Assembly (NCBI GenBank): GCA_949752735.1
Contig: OX457047.1
Span: 38,558,741-38,622,740, forward strand
Direction of reading: 5' to 3'
Length of the DNA: 64,000 nt
DNA from: Lumbricus terrestris
Taxonomy: Eukaryota > Annelida > Clitellata > Crassiclitellata > Lumbricidae
Shown here: positions 1 through 11,094 of the stretch, in pieces
Position numbering within the stretch: position 1 is the first letter of the stretch
Layout: each line of letters begins with the position of its first letter
Translations under genes and position numbers: made by a program
Notes under the pieces: model-generated
Databases searched by the model: none
Told to the model about the DNA's origin: nothing
What the model saw: only the letters and a program-made list of their open reading frames with translations

Positions 1-1
1 C

Positions 2-286
2 GATGACCTCGTGTGCGTCTGCGAGGACAACCTCAAGTACCCGGAAGAGTTCCTACTGAAGAGAATGGAGTTCCTGAAGAACGCAATCGAGAAACCGCTC
101 TCCATCGACCGGATGCGAGTCGTGGACGCCTTCGACAGCACGAAGGCCATCGAATGGCGCCGGCACATCAGTCGTCTCATACTGCAGTGCCTGGAGGTGA
201 TGGATTTCATCGTGAAGCACAGAGAGGTACTCGACGATTGCAAGAGCAGGCTTCACAACAACGACACCGCGCACATCTACAGCTAG
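2..286 (+). CDS. PA28-like array gene, copy 0 (3' part only)
   Basis: This is the C-terminal 94 codons of the array gene; the rest lies left of the window. It keeps the intact ending HIYS followed by TAG and reads through the putative last helices (DRMRVVDAFDS, RRHISRLILQCLEVMDFIVKHREVL). Its VCVCEDN residues match the B subtype (copies 2 and 3). Its 3' flank, however, is nearly identical to that of copy 1, which suggests sequence exchange between units. For family assignment see copy 1. Confidence 0.75.
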   Translation, partial: DDLVCVCEDNLKYPEEFLLKRMEFLKNAIEKPLSIDRMRVVDAFDSTKAIEWRRHISRLILQCLEVMDFIVKHREVLDDCKSRLHNNDTAHIYS

Positions 287-3200
287 CCGAACACTGGTCG
301 ACCGTCAAATCCATCCCCAGCAGCGCCCCACCTCTATCTAGGCAGATTCCTAAACGATGCTATAACTTTTCTAAGGACTGATAATTATGAATTAATTAAT
401 GTTTAGCTTCTCATCAGCTCGTGAGCCCACCCCCCACCGACCATGCATCTTAAAGAGAAACACCGACATTTTTATACTTCCCCATGTATGCAGGTCTACG
501 TAATAATCTATGGTAGCCTATAGGATGTAATAATCTAGGGTAGGTAGTATTCTAGGGTATGGTGTAATGATCTACGGTATGTTGTAAGCGCTATGATTCA
601 GCGACTTCGCTGACACACTTTTAAAACAATAATATACTCGGCCTATAGCTTATATAATAATATCCGGAAAGGAAGTCCAGTGAAATTTCCGAAATACTTA
701 TTGAGCCTCTACCACTATCACTAGATCTACATGTAATGTAGGCAGACCAATGCAACTGCATGCGTTCATTTTTTCGTAGCATAAGATCTCTCTTATGAAC
801 TTTATAAGTAACGTAGGCTGCTTATAAGATGTTCTTGCTTTCTACTAGGAAATCTCACATTCACAATTCAAAATTAAACATGATGCATTTCAGATTTTGT
901 GTTTGTGAAACTCAGTAGGATTAATTAATTGTTACTCGACAATGTATTCAGCTCGAGACAATTTTTCTTATCCTAAATGAAACAAGATATATTTCTGAGT
1001 CATCAACTCAAGAGGGGTCATATTAGCTTTTCAGTGTATATGCAAGTCAGACCCTTCTTCCGACCCGTCAATCCCCGGATACGAGCTCACCAAAACTCCA
1101 CCTCTCGCTATATCTCTCCACAGGTCTTTCACTCAAAACTGAAAACATTGCTTTCACAAATCCTATCCTGATTCTTCCACTTCTCCTCATCGCTCGCCAT
1201 TTCAACTCTAAACATCAACCACCTTAGCCGTCCATCTATCTGCCTGCCTGACTCTCCGGACTTGACCCGCTGCCTATCGATTTTGTTTTGAATAAGCGCC
1301 TGTGAATAAGCTGGTTCCCGCGACTTGTCTTTTGTGGGCGCTGTAGAAGTCTCGAGATTACGATTATCCACTGCGCCACCAGTTCCGGCCTAAACATACA
1401 ATGCATCCTCATTAATCTGCAGAGGGTCAGATGGAATGGAACGACAGATGTCGCGTTGGGTTTAGATAATTATACTCTCAGCTCGGAATCTCTTGATTCA
1501 GCAGGATTGTCCTACAAGATAGTTTATCAGGGTTTTTTCTCCAGTTTTTCTCTGCCAGTACATCCTTCCAACAATAAAAGTTTCATAGGCTACTTCTGTA
1601 GAGCCCAAGAAAAGTCAACTAGTTATATTTCTTGAAGGCTTGTTGAAGCGGTGAGTGCTGTGTTGTGAGTGCTTAAAAGATTTAGGAATTTTTCGTGAAG
1701 ACAGTATAGGAAGGCTTAGCTTTGTTAAATTCATTATTTTGAAGTTCGGTTCAACAGGATTGCGCTCAATAAATTAATCAATCAATCAATCACATAATTT
1801 ATATGGCACCCTTTGAAGATCCCTATAATCAGAGGCGCTCCCAACCCAGGTCTGGTCAAAAAGAAAAAAATTGACAAGACGTTAGAAAGAGTCATCATAA
1901 TCATGGGGAAGCGATCGAGTGGAGAGCCACAGGGATGCCGAGAATGCTCTACGTTGCATAGTCGCAGTACGCTAAAAAGAGAGTCGCCACGGATAGCTGA
2001 TCGCGGCGAACGGCTGCTAAGATAAACAGACGCCGTGGTAAAAGGTCCACGTAGGTGGTCCTGGTGGAGCTTGAGCCAGGGCGCAGTGCCATGCAAAAAC
2101 TGACGCTCTATTAGCCTAAACAATGCGCTATTGTGTCATATTAATTGTTAGTTAAGTTAGTTAAGTTTGTTATTTTATTTGCTACCGGTGCACTCAATTA
2201 TTAACAATCAATTTTTTTTATTCAGACCTATTACATTTCACACTGCAGTGACTGCATGCATATAAACGGTAGGCTCCTACAGTTTCTCGGATATAAAAGG
2301 TTTGCCCAAAAGGATCAGAAGACACTTGTATAACTCTTTTTGATAAACTGCTCAAAACTCTCCTCTTTGGTATTGCCTGGGTTGGGAGCCTTTGAATTAT
2401 TATCTTGAGCGCTCAATGCGCTATATAAATTCCATGGATATGACATAATAAATTATCTTTATTTATTCATTATTGTTGCTGACGTAAACTCTAAGTTTGT
2501 GACGTCATAAACGAGCAGCATCGGTTTAGGCAAAGTGCAAACATCTCTCGTCTGAAGGAGAGCAGCAATATCGTCCGACCAATTTAAAGCGTCTGCAAAC
2601 ATCGTTAATAGTATTAACACCGTTAATAGTATTAACACCGTTGATAGTATTAACACCGTTGATAGTATTAATAAAATTAACACCGTTAGATCAGAGTCCA
2701 TAGTCAGCTGTTGTGTCGGTCTTGTAAGTGAATTATATATCGATATATCGATTTGACGATCGCTGAACTTGCCTTTCATTCAGAGCACAGGTAAACGTTT
2801 TTTATTATTATAATAGTTTAATAGCTGTTATCAGACAGACGCTGTACAAACTACACCCTTCATAGGCCTGTAGCATTTTGTAATTATGGTCTGTCCTCAG
2901 TAGACTAGTTGGCACAGCTATGGTATCGAGGACCGACGAGTTGGTTAGGAATAGGTCAGGCGGCATCATTATAGTATCCGGGACAGACATGTAGGTTAGG
3001 TGTAGGCTTAGGGGTCGTGAGGGTCGGCTAGGGTCATATTATGCGTCGTGAGGGTCGGTTAAGATCAGGTTAGGCGTGGTGAGGGTCGGTTTCGAACTTT
3101 CGGTCATCATTAGGTCCCCGATACAAAAGTTTTTTCCGGATAGTCAGGCATTTGGTTTTTTTTCTAAATGATTTAGCTTTTTGGCTGCCATTCAAAGTTG

Positions 3201-4049
3201 TTTTTTAGGAATTTCTAGAACTGCACAACTCCTTCTTTCCTTTCCCATCATCCATGGTAAATTAATTATTACAAACGGAGGACAATGACCTCTTTGCTAG
3301 TTTTAACTGTACAAAAGTGCTTCTACAGTACACGTGCACATTTTGTGTACAACTGCACGTTAAAAAAGCTCCTGCAGTCATGTGTTGAGTATCTCGGTTT
3401 CCTTTAAATACCTTTTTCTTGTTTCTTCTTTTCAGCTCATGTTGCTACCTTCAGCTTCGTCACTTTTTCTTGAATAACTGATCTAATAAAGAATATTCTT
3501 ACTTAGCCTACTTGCTTTATATTGAAATAGTAAAATTTCGTTCTAAGAATTCAATCGATTACTTGGTGTCCTTTAAGTTTTTTTTAAGCAGAGTTGTAGA
3601 CGTAGTTATATGGAAACCTGACTTGATGTACTTGTTGGTCAAAAATAAGCAAAATTGATTGATCGAGTGATTGGTTGGTTGACTGATTGATTGGATGGTT
3701 GGATGGTCGACTGATTAATCGATTGATTGATCGATTGATTGGTGGTTGGATGGTTGGTTGATTGAGTGATTGACTGACTGACTGATTGATTGATTAATTG
3801 AATGATCGATCGGTTGATTGATTGGTTAACTGATTCATTGGTTGGTTGATTGATCGATTCATTGATTTATTGATTCATTAATTGGATGACTGGTTGGTTG
3901 ATTGATTGACTAATTAATTGATTGATTGGTTGGTTGATTGATTGACTGATTGGTTGATTGATTGGCTCATTGATTGATTTATGGATTTATTTATTTTTAT
4001 TTATGTATTTATTTATTTATTTATTTAAGTGTTCGCTCGACATCAAAAG
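287..4049. other. Array spacer 0 (type A), contents
   Basis: No gene is seen. Contents in order: the conserved gene 3' flank with a C-run; an L2/CR1-like LINE 3' tail (about 1085-1369) whose conceptual peptide HSKLKTLL is typical of the end of such ORFs and which ends in a short ATTACG run; a minus-oriented repeat tail (about 1780-2125); a second LINE tail (about 2283-2450); an 18-bp minisatellite built on AACACCGTTAATAGTATT (about 2600-2695); copies of GTCGTGAGGGTCGGTTAGG (about 3000-3100); and a TGAT tract. The stretch before the gene is type A, shared with spacer 3 and different from spacers 1 and 2. Confidence 0.7.
3651..4028. repeat. (TGAT)n then (ATTT)n tract before copy 1
   Basis: A degenerate tetranucleotide array of TGAT/TGGT/TCGA variants runs to about 3970 and passes into ATTT repeats that stop about 20 bases before the copy 1 ATG. 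Equivalent tracts sit immediately upstream of every gene copy. They give long artificial open frames (Asn-Gln-Ser-Ile on the minus strand) that are not genes. Confidence 0.95.
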
Positions 4050-5126
4050 ATGAACAAAGTGAAGGAGACAGCGGAGTCGAAAAGAGCGAAGAAGACCACA
4101 GAGACCCAACAGCTGAACCCTCCGAGCATCTTCAACATGGATGACATCCGCGAGGCTAGACGAGACAGGGCCCTCCTCATTCTCGACGAAGTCCTTCCGG
4201 CAGTGGTCGTCCGTCTGAGGGCGCTGCACCGCCGGTCCAAGGCGGCCGCCGACGAGAGAGGGTGCTTCTCGGGCGACCAGCTGCAGGGAGCGACCGACGT
4301 GAGCCCACCGTTCACGGGAGCGAAGATACGGTCGCTGCCTACTCGGCTGAACAAGCTATTGGAGTCTGCCTCCGAGCTTCTGAGAGAGCATACCGAACTG
4401 ATGCAGGACGAAAACGAGAGCGCGTTCGCGAAGAAGAAGAAGTCGAACGGGAAGCTGTGGCAGAAGTTGATGGATGAGGCGACGAAGCTGGCTGAGGATC
4501 ATGTGAAGATTCGTCACTCGGACCAACCAGACGAGGAGTACGCTCTGAGGAAGGCCCTTGAGGATGCGCGACTGATACTCCGTCATCCCGTATTCGACCT
4601 GCTTCAGCCCGAAGAAGAGCCTATGCAGCAGGAGGGGGAAGAGGAGGAGGAGGAGGATTCTGTGGACAGTAACGAGCCTCTGTACGACACGTCCGAGCTG
4701 ATCGGGTTGACGACAGGCGAGATGCGCAAGATCATCGAGTGCAGCCTCGACCTGAAGCACTGGATGAGCCTTTCCGCTCCACCGCTCGACGTCATCACGG
4801 AATACGAGTCCACGGTCCGAGGGAGGATCATCGGTCGGATCAACGCCGTTGTGTACGGCTGCGAGGACAGCCTCAAGTACCCGGAAGAGTTCCAACTGAA
4901 GAGAATGGAATTCCTGAAGAACGCAATCGAGAAACCGCTCTCCATCGACCGGATGCGAGTCGTGGACGCCTTCGACAGCACGAAGGCCATCGAATGGCGC
5001 CGGCACATCAGTCGTCTCATACTGCAGTGCCTGGAGGTGATGGATTTCATCGTGAAGCACAGAGAGGTACTCGACGATTGCAAGAGCAGGCTTCACAACA
5101 ACGACACCGCGCACATCTACAGCTAG
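4050..5126 (+). CDS. PA28/REG-like protein, array copy 1 (subtype A)
   Basis: This is an uninterrupted 358-codon frame, visibly GC-richer than its flanks. The start is the ATG after CGACATCAAAAG; the frame stays open 7 codons upstream without another ATG. Visible parts are a basic N-terminus (residues 3-15), a predicted amphipathic helix (33-65, containing LLILDEVLPAVVVRLRALH), a charged middle with AKKKK (127-131), an acidic run (187-203) and a conserved C-terminal block (223-358). The pattern IEKPLSIDRMRVVDAFDS to FIVKHREVL aligns without gaps to the last helices of PA28/REG, and the ending IYS recalls the Tyr-ending tails with which PA28 docks on the 20S proteasome. The protein is about 100 residues longer than typical PA28, and the extra length is the inserted middle. 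Proteasome activation is inference from remote similarity. Intronless structure could mean retrogene origin. Confidence 0.72.
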   Translation: MNKVKETAESKRAKKTTETQQLNPPSIFNMDDIREARRDRALLILDEVLPAVVVRLRALHRRSKAAADERGCFSGDQLQGATDVSPPFTGAKIRSLPTRLNKLLESASELLREHTELMQDENESAFAKKKKSNGKLWQKLMDEATKLAEDHVKIRHSDQPDEEYALRKALEDARLILRHPVFDLLQPEEEPMQQEGEEEEEEDSVDSNEPLYDTSELIGLTTGEMRKIIECSLDLKHWMSLSAPPLDVITEYESTVRGRIIGRINAVVYGCEDSLKYPEEFQLKRMEFLKNAIEKPLSIDRMRVVDAFDSTKAIEWRRHISRLILQCLEVMDFIVKHREVLDDCKSRLHNNDTAHIYS

Positions 5127-6896
5127 CCGAACACTGGTCGACCGTCAAATCCATCCCCAACAGCGCCCCACCTTTATCTAGGCAGATTCCTAAACGATGC
5201 TATAACTTTTCTAAGGACTGATAATTATGAATTAATTAATGTTTAGCTTCTCATCAGCTCGTGAGCCCACCCCCCACCGACCATTCATCTTAAAGAGAAA
5301 CACCGACATTTTTATACTTCCCCATGTATGCAGGTCTATGTTATAATCTATGGTAGCCTATAGGATGTTATAATCTAGGGCATGTAGTATTCTAGGGTAT
5401 GGTGTAATGATCTACGGTATGTTGTAAGCGCTATGATTCAGCGACTTCGCTGACACACTTTTAAAACGATAATATACTCGGCCTATATAATATCCGGAAA
5501 AGAAGTCCCGTGAAATTTACGAAATACTTATTGAGCCTCTACCACTATCACTAGATCTACATGTAATGTAGGCAGACCAATGCAACTGCATGCGTTCATT
5601 TTTTCGTAGCCTAAGATCTGTCTTAAATGAACTTCAGGCTCAAAAAACGATGTTCTTGCTTTCTACTAGGAAATCTCACATTCACAATTCAACATTAAAC
5701 ATGATGCATTTCAGATTTTGTGTTTGTGAAACTCAGTAGGATTAATTAATTGTTACTCGACAATGTATTCGGCTCGAGACAATTTTTCTTATCCTAAATG
5801 AAACAAGATATATTTCTGTGTCATCAACTCAAGAGGGGGGGTCATATTAGCTTTTCAGTGTACATGTAGGCCAGACTCCTTCTTCCGACCCGTCAATTCC
5901 CGCATACGAGCTCACCAAAACTCCACCTCTCGTCATCTCCCCTAAGGTCTTTAACTCAAAACTGAAAACATTGCTCTTTCAGAAATCCTATCCTGATTCT
6001 TCCTCTTCTCCTCACATCCCTCGCCATTTCAACTCTAAACATCACCCATTCACCCACCTTAGCCGTCCATCTATCTGCCTGCCTCACTCTCCGGACTTGA
6101 CCCGCTGCCTATCGATTTTGTTTTGATGAAGCGCCTATAAATAAGCTGGTTCCCTCGACTTGTCTTTTGTGGGCGCTGTAGAAGACTCGAGATTACGATT
6201 ATCCATTGTACCACCAGGTCCCGCCTAAACATACAATGCATCCTCATTAATCTGCAGAGGGTCAGATGGAATGGAACGACAAAATTAATGTCGCGTTGGG
6301 TTTAGATAATTATTATAGGCCTACACTCAGCTCGGAATCTCTTGATTCAGCAGGATTGTCTTACATGCTAGTTTATCAGGTTTTTTTCTCCAGTTTCTCT
6401 CTGCCAGGACATCCTTCCAAAAATAAAAGTTACGTAGGCTACTTCTGTAGAGTCCAAGAAAAGTCAACTAGTTAGATTTCTTGAAGCGGTGTGAGTGCTT
6501 AAAAGATTTAGGAATCTTTCGGGAAGACATGCAGTACAGAAAGGCTTAGCTTTATTAAATTCATTATTTTGAAGTTCGGTTCAACAGGATTGCGCTCAAT
6601 CAATTAATCAATCAATCACATAAATTTATATAGCACCCTTTAAAGATCACTATAATCAGAGGCGCTCTCAACCCAGGCCTGGTCAAAAAGAACAAACCTT
6701 GACAATACGTTATCGAAGTAGCCAGCATAATCATGGGGAAGCGAGTGGAGAGCCACAGAGATACCATTCCACCTCCGAGAATGCTCTTCATTGCAAAGTC
6801 GCAGTATGCTAAAAAAAAAGAGTCGCCACGGAAAGCTGATCGCGGCGAACGGCGGTCCAGATAAACCGACGCCGGGGTAAAAGGTCCACGTATAGG

Positions 6897-7819
6897 CAGT
6901 GGCGTAGCCAGGAATTTTTTCATGGATGGGGGGCAGTGGGGTGGCAGCTTAAAATGGTGGGGTGGCCACAATTGGCAATTAAAGCGCGCATCGGCATCGC
7001 GAGCCGTACGCACGATAATTGAGCAATTGAACAAAATACTGAAAGTTGTCAGGAGTGTCATGACATCATTGACATGACAGCAATGAGCAATCACATAACG
7101 TTAACGTCGTTAAGAGAAATTATTTCTCTTAACGACGTTAACGTGTCTTAACTCAGTAACTGAAGAACGAAGTAATTTCAGTAAAAGTCACAATCACAAA
7201 ATAGTAGTCGTAAGTGAATTTACAAATATAATATTTATTTTCTTAATTTGTCTCAGTTGTCTTAAACCGAAGCTACAAATATCAGAATGCGAAAAAAATT
7301 GTTGTCTAATGATCAAATGTCTAAATAATAATTGGCAGTAAAAATTTCACAAACCTAAAATAGATGTATTCTACTGTTTTTGTGGTTAGCAGCAATATTA
7401 AATTTCACTCTCACTTTGAAAAGCACAACCAAAGGCCATTAAACAGTAAACACATTACACATGCAATAAAACGTGTGTACGCACATATTAATGACGTAGG
7501 GTATATTGCCATAGACTATGTATTTTTAGATTTTCGATGTATTACAGTATTGGACATTAATACGCTTGCAAACCTCACTAGCTTGTCTGTCCCACAGTGC
7601 ACTGTAGTGGCCTGTCCCACTTTCCCATCACCCACCCTATAAGAAGCTGTACAGGAAGTTGTATAAAAAAATAAAATAAGTCAGAAATTATATAACATTC
7701 TTAATCACTCGTAAAAGTTAAAAGTAAAACAAACGCAGGGATTGGGGGGGGCAGCTGGGGTGGCAGCCCTTTCATTTGGAGGAGCGGCTGCCCTCTGCCA
7801 CCCCGTAGTTACGCCACTG
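6897..7819. mobile_element. Non-autonomous hAT-like DNA transposon (923 bp)
   Basis: The ends are inverted: the left begins CAGTGGCGTAGCC and the right end, read in reverse complement, begins CAGTGGCGTAACT. It is flanked by perfect 8-bp target duplications CGTATAGG (6889-6896 and 7820-7827). The other units have essentially one uninterrupted target here. CAGNG ends plus 8-bp duplications are the hAT signature. No transposase ORF is seen. It is absent from the sister units, so it inserted after the duplications. Confidence 0.93.
7098..7144. repeat. Perfect 23-bp-arm palindrome inside the hAT element
   Basis: Two 23-base arms (7098-7120 and 7122-7144) are exact reverse complements separated by one base. 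They centre on AGAGAAATTATTTCTCT. They lie well inside the element, so they are not its terminal repeats. Confidence 0.97.
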
Positions 7820-7918
7820 CGTATAGGTCGTCCTGGTGGAGCTTGAGCCAGGGCGCAGTGCCAAGCAAACACCGACGCTCCATTAGCCTAAACAATGCGC
7901 TAGGTCTATACATGTAGC

Positions 7919-7946
7919 TTCCACTGGAATAGCTATTCCAGTGGAA
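7919..7946. repeat. 28-bp perfect palindrome in spacer 1
   Basis: Two 14-base arms with no spacer meet at AATAGCTATT. The equivalent place in spacer 2 (about 12765-12780) has only one arm, so the palindrome appears to be an inverted duplication gained in this unit. Confidence 0.9.
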
Positions 7947-8317
7947 ACTAGTGCAAGTCGTCCCTCATGAAGGCAGAAACATTAACACTTCCTCTTTCAA
8001 TCAATCAATCGATCGATCGATCAATAGATCAATCAATTAGGCTAACAATCAATTTTTTTTATTCAGAACCATTAAATGTCACACTGCATAAAGATAAACG
8101 GTAGTCCCATACAGCTTCTCGGATACAAAAGGCTTGCCCAAAAGGGTAAGAAGACACTTGTCTAACTCTTTTTTTATAAACTGCTCAACACTTTCCTCTT
8201 TGGTCTTGCCTGGGTTGGGAACCTTTGAATTGTCATCTTGAGTTATCAAGCCGCTATATAAATACCGTGGATATCATATATAATAAATTACGTTTATTTA
8301 TTCATAATCGTTGCTAA

Positions 8318-8747
8318 GGGGCCGTCCATAAAGTACGTCACGCTATTTTTGACCATTTTTGACCCCCTCTCCCCCTGTCACAAACTGTCACAAATCTCGG
8401 ACCCCCCCCTAAAGTACGTCACACTTTCGATTTTTTTTAAAAAAAACAACCATTTACCTAACCCTCTAAACCCAAGGATACTATCCCTAATCCCTCTGAT
8501 AGTGACGTGTGTCCATAAACGCTTTGATAGTGACGGGAAATCAACTTTTATCCCACTAGGCCGGGTTTTAGACACGCCTGGCCGGGCCGGGTGTGATTTG
8601 GGGTACTAAGAAAAAAAATATACAAGAATTTAAAAAATAAATGTGTGACATCACACATGGCCTGACCCCCTCCCCCTGTCACAAACTGCCACACTTTCTT
8701 ACACCCCCCACCCCCCCTGGAGCGTGACGTACTTTAAGGACGGCCCC
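8318..8747. mobile_element. MITE with GGGGCCGTCC ends, Harbinger-like (430 bp)
   Basis: The terminal inverted repeats are about 26 bp: left GGGGCCGTCCATAAAGTACG; the right end in reverse complement is the same except one base. Flanks are TAA on both sides, and spacer 2 has the empty site (GCTGACGTAG). A 3-bp TAA/TTA duplication and GG-starting ends fit PIF/Harbinger. Family assignment is tentative, and the internal open frames are without meaning. Confidence 0.82.
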
Positions 8748-9546
8748 TAACGTAGACTCTAAGTTTGTGACGTCATAAACGAGCAACAACGGTTCAGACA
8801 AACATCTAGTCTAAGGAGAGAAGCAATATCATCCGACTTCAATTTAAATCGTCTGCTAACACCGTTAATGGTATTAACACCGCTAGCATTAACACCGTTA
8901 GACCACAGTCCATAATTCAACTAACTTGTGTCGGTCTTGTAAGGGAATTGTTATATTTCGATAGCTAGTCTACAGCTGACGATCGCTGAACTTGCCTTTC
9001 ATTCGGAACAAAGGTAGGCTAAACGACTTTATTTATTTTAATGGTTTAATAGCTGTTATTTGACAGCCCTTGTATAAATTACACCTTTCGTTGGCCTATA
9101 TATTGTAATGGTCTGGCCTCAGTAGACTAGTTGGCATAACTATAGTATCGGGGACCGACGTGTTGGTTAGGGTTAGGTTAGACGTCGTGAGGGTCGGTTA
9201 GGTCAGATGTAGGCGTCGTGAGGGTCGGTTAGGTTTAAGTTTAGGGTTGGTCACCGATAGTGTCGTCATTCGGTCTCCGATACTATCGTTTTTCCGGCTG
9301 GTTAGGTATTGTTCATTTTTCTAAATCGCTTAACTTTTTGGCTCAGCCATGAGTTCAGTGTCTCAGTTTCCGGTACCATTCTCTTGCTTCCTCTTTTCAG
9401 CTCATGTTGCTTCTTACGCTACTTCACTTTTTCTTGAATCGCTGCAGGTTGAAGCGGAAAAGATCCGTTCTAAAATTTCAATCCATGTCTTGGTGTCTTT
9501 AGCTAGCGCAATTTTTTGTCCCTTTAAGGTTTTTTGTAAAAAAAAA

Positions 9547-9769
9547 AGATTGATTGATATTTATGTTGATTGATTGGTTGCTGGTTGATTGATTGATTGA
9601 TCGATTGATTGGTTAGTTGGATGGCTGGAGAGTTGGTTGGTTGGTTGATTGATTGATTGATTGATTGACTGACTGATTGATTGATCGATTGATTGATTGA
9701 CTGATTGATTGATCGATCGATTGATGGATTGACTGATTGATTGATTGATTGATTGATTGACTGATTGAC

Positions 9770-9803
<34 letters not shown>
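9547..9803. repeat. (TGAT)n tract before copy 2
   Basis: A nearly pure TGAT/TGAC array with GGTTGGTT interruptions. It continues after a short gene-derived relic (9806-9840) to about 9870, then T-runs, then the gene. Confidence 0.95.
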
Positions 9804-9805
<2 letters not shown>

Positions 9806-9840
9806 GTGCTCGCTCGACATCAAAAGATGAACAAAGTGAA
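9806..9840 (+). pseudogene. Relic of the array gene 5' end inside the TGAT tract
   Basis: About 35 bases (CGCTCGACATCAAAAG, then ATGAACAAAGTGAA) match the start of the array genes, as in copy 1, and then drop back into TGATTGATT. The real copy 2 start follows about 100 bases later. It looks like the breakpoint of an unequal exchange or slippage event in the TGAT tract. Confidence 0.85.
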
Positions 9841-9924
9841 TTGATTGATTGGTTGATTGATTGTTTGATTTTTTTTTCGATTTTTTTTCAAAAATTTATT
9901 TAAGTGATCGCTCGACATCAAAAG

Positions 9925-11094
9925 ATGAGCAAAGTGAAGGAGACAGCAGAGTCGAAAAGAGCGAAGAAGACCGCAGAGACCCAACAGCTGAACCCTCCGA
10001 CCATCTTCAACATGGATGACATCCGCGAGGCTAGACGAGACAAGGCCCTCCTCATTCTCGACGAAGTCCTTCCGGCAGTGGTCGTCCGTCTGAGGGCGCT
10101 GCACCGCCGGTCCAAGGCGGCCGCCGACGAGAGAGGGTGCTTCTCGGGCTACGAGCAGCAGGGACCGACCGACGATGGCCCGCCGTTCACGGCCGCGAAG
10201 AGACGGTCGCTGGCTAATCAGCTGAGCAGCCTATTGGAGTCTGCCAACACTCTTCTGAGCGAGCAAACCGACCTGATGAATGAGGAGAACGAGAGCGTGC
10301 TTGCGAAGAAGAAGAAGGCGAACGGGAAGGTGTGGAAGAAGTTGATGGCCGATGCGACGAACCTGGCTGGGGATCATGCGAAGATTCTTCACTCGGACCA
10401 ACCAGACGAGGAGTACGCTCTGAGGAAGGCCCTTGAGGATGCTCGACTGATACTCCGTCATCCCTTGTTCACACTGCTTCAGCCCGAAGAAGAAGAAGAA
10501 CCTATGCAGCTGCAGGTGGAAGAGGAGGATGGGGTGGTGGTGGAGGAGGAAGAGGAGGATGATTATGCGGACAGTTGCTGTAGCGAGCCTCTGTTCGACA
10601 CATCCGAGCTAATCGGGCTGACGACAGGCGAGATGAGCAAGATCATCGAATGCAGTCTCGACCTGAAGCACTGGATAAGCCTTTCCGCTCCACCGCTCGA
10701 CGTCATCACCGAATACGAGTGCACGGTCCGAGACAGGGTTACCGGTCTCATCGACGACCTCGTGTGCGTCTGCGAGGACAGCCTCAAGTACCCGGAAGAG
10801 TTCCTGCTGAAGAGAATGGAGTTCCTGAAGGAGGCGATCGAGAAACCGCTCTCCATCGACCGGATGCGAGTCGTGGACGCCTTCGACAGCACGAAGGCCA
10901 TCGAATGGCGTAGGCACATCAGTCGTCTCATACTGCAGTGCCTGGAGGTGATGGATTTCATCGTGAAGCACAGAGAGGTACTTGACGAGTGCAAGAGCAG
11001 GCTTCACAACAACGACACTGTGCGCACATCTACAGCTAGCCGACCACTGGTCGACCGTCAAAGCCCTCCCCAACAGCGCTCCACCTTTATCTAG
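9925..11094 (+). CDS. PA28/REG-like protein, array copy 2 (subtype B), altered C-terminus
   Basis: This frame has 389 codons from the ATG after CGACATCAAAAG. The layout follows copy 1, with subtype B residues in the middle (AKRRSLANQL, VLAKKKKANG), a longer Glu/Val/Asp-rich acidic insert (around codons 190-215) and CCSEPLFD. Length differences from the other copies in the acidic region keep the frame. Near the 3' end two extra bases (TG, at about 11019-11022) shift the frame, so the conserved ending AHIYS is replaced by about two dozen unrelated residues ending in STFI. If the IYS tail docks on a proteasome, this copy should be impaired in that step. Family and function are inferred as for copy 1. 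Confidence 0.7.
   Translation: MSKVKETAESKRAKKTAETQQLNPPTIFNMDDIREARRDKALLILDEVLPAVVVRLRALHRRSKAAADERGCFSGYEQQGPTDDGPPFTAAKRRSLANQLSSLLESANTLLSEQTDLMNEENESVLAKKKKANGKVWKKLMADATNLAGDHAKILHSDQPDEEYALRKALEDARLILRHPLFTLLQPEEEEEPMQLQVEEEDGVVVEEEEEDDYADSCCSEPLFDTSELIGLTTGEMSKIIECSLDLKHWISLSAPPLDVITEYECTVRDRVTGLIDDLVCVCEDSLKYPEEFLLKRMEFLKEAIEKPLSIDRMRVVDAFDSTKAIEWRRHISRLILQCLEVMDFIVKHREVLDECKSRLHNNDTVRTSTASRPLVDRQSPPQQRSTFI

Larger units (their letters stand above)
5127..9924. other. Array spacer 1 (type B) with two transposon insertions
   Basis: This spacer has the same block order as spacer 0: gene 3' flank, LINE tail (about 5915-6205), minus-oriented repeat tail (about 6600-7895, split by the hAT element), second LINE tail (about 8099-8290, followed by the MITE), a short AACACCGTTAAT block (about 8860-8905) and GTCGTGAGGG repeats (about 9160-9260). 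It then has a type B pre-gene region. That region carries a small frame starting at an ATG in CAGCCATGAGTTC (9349-9573, 74 codons) that recurs in spacer 2 with many amino-acid changes. It could be an upstream ORF or leader sequence, but coding is not supported. Confidence 0.7.

Noticed and set aside
4356..5114. Long minus-strand frames opposite each array gene (252, 253 and 258 codons at copies 1, 3 and 4)
   Set aside because: They mirror the GC-biased codon structure of the sense genes. They have no start or end conservation of their own, and in copy 2 the frame is broken. Antisense shadows are the simplest explanation.
9349..9573. Conserved small ORF (MSSVSQFPVPFSCFLFS) in both type B spacers
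   Set aside because: The two copies differ mostly by amino-acid-changing and indel differences and the type A spacers lack the ATG, so protein function is not supported; kept only as a possible leader.
9524..9823. Asn-Gln-Ser-Ile-rich ORFs on the minus strand (also at 14060)
   Set aside because: Pure translation of TGAT repeats.
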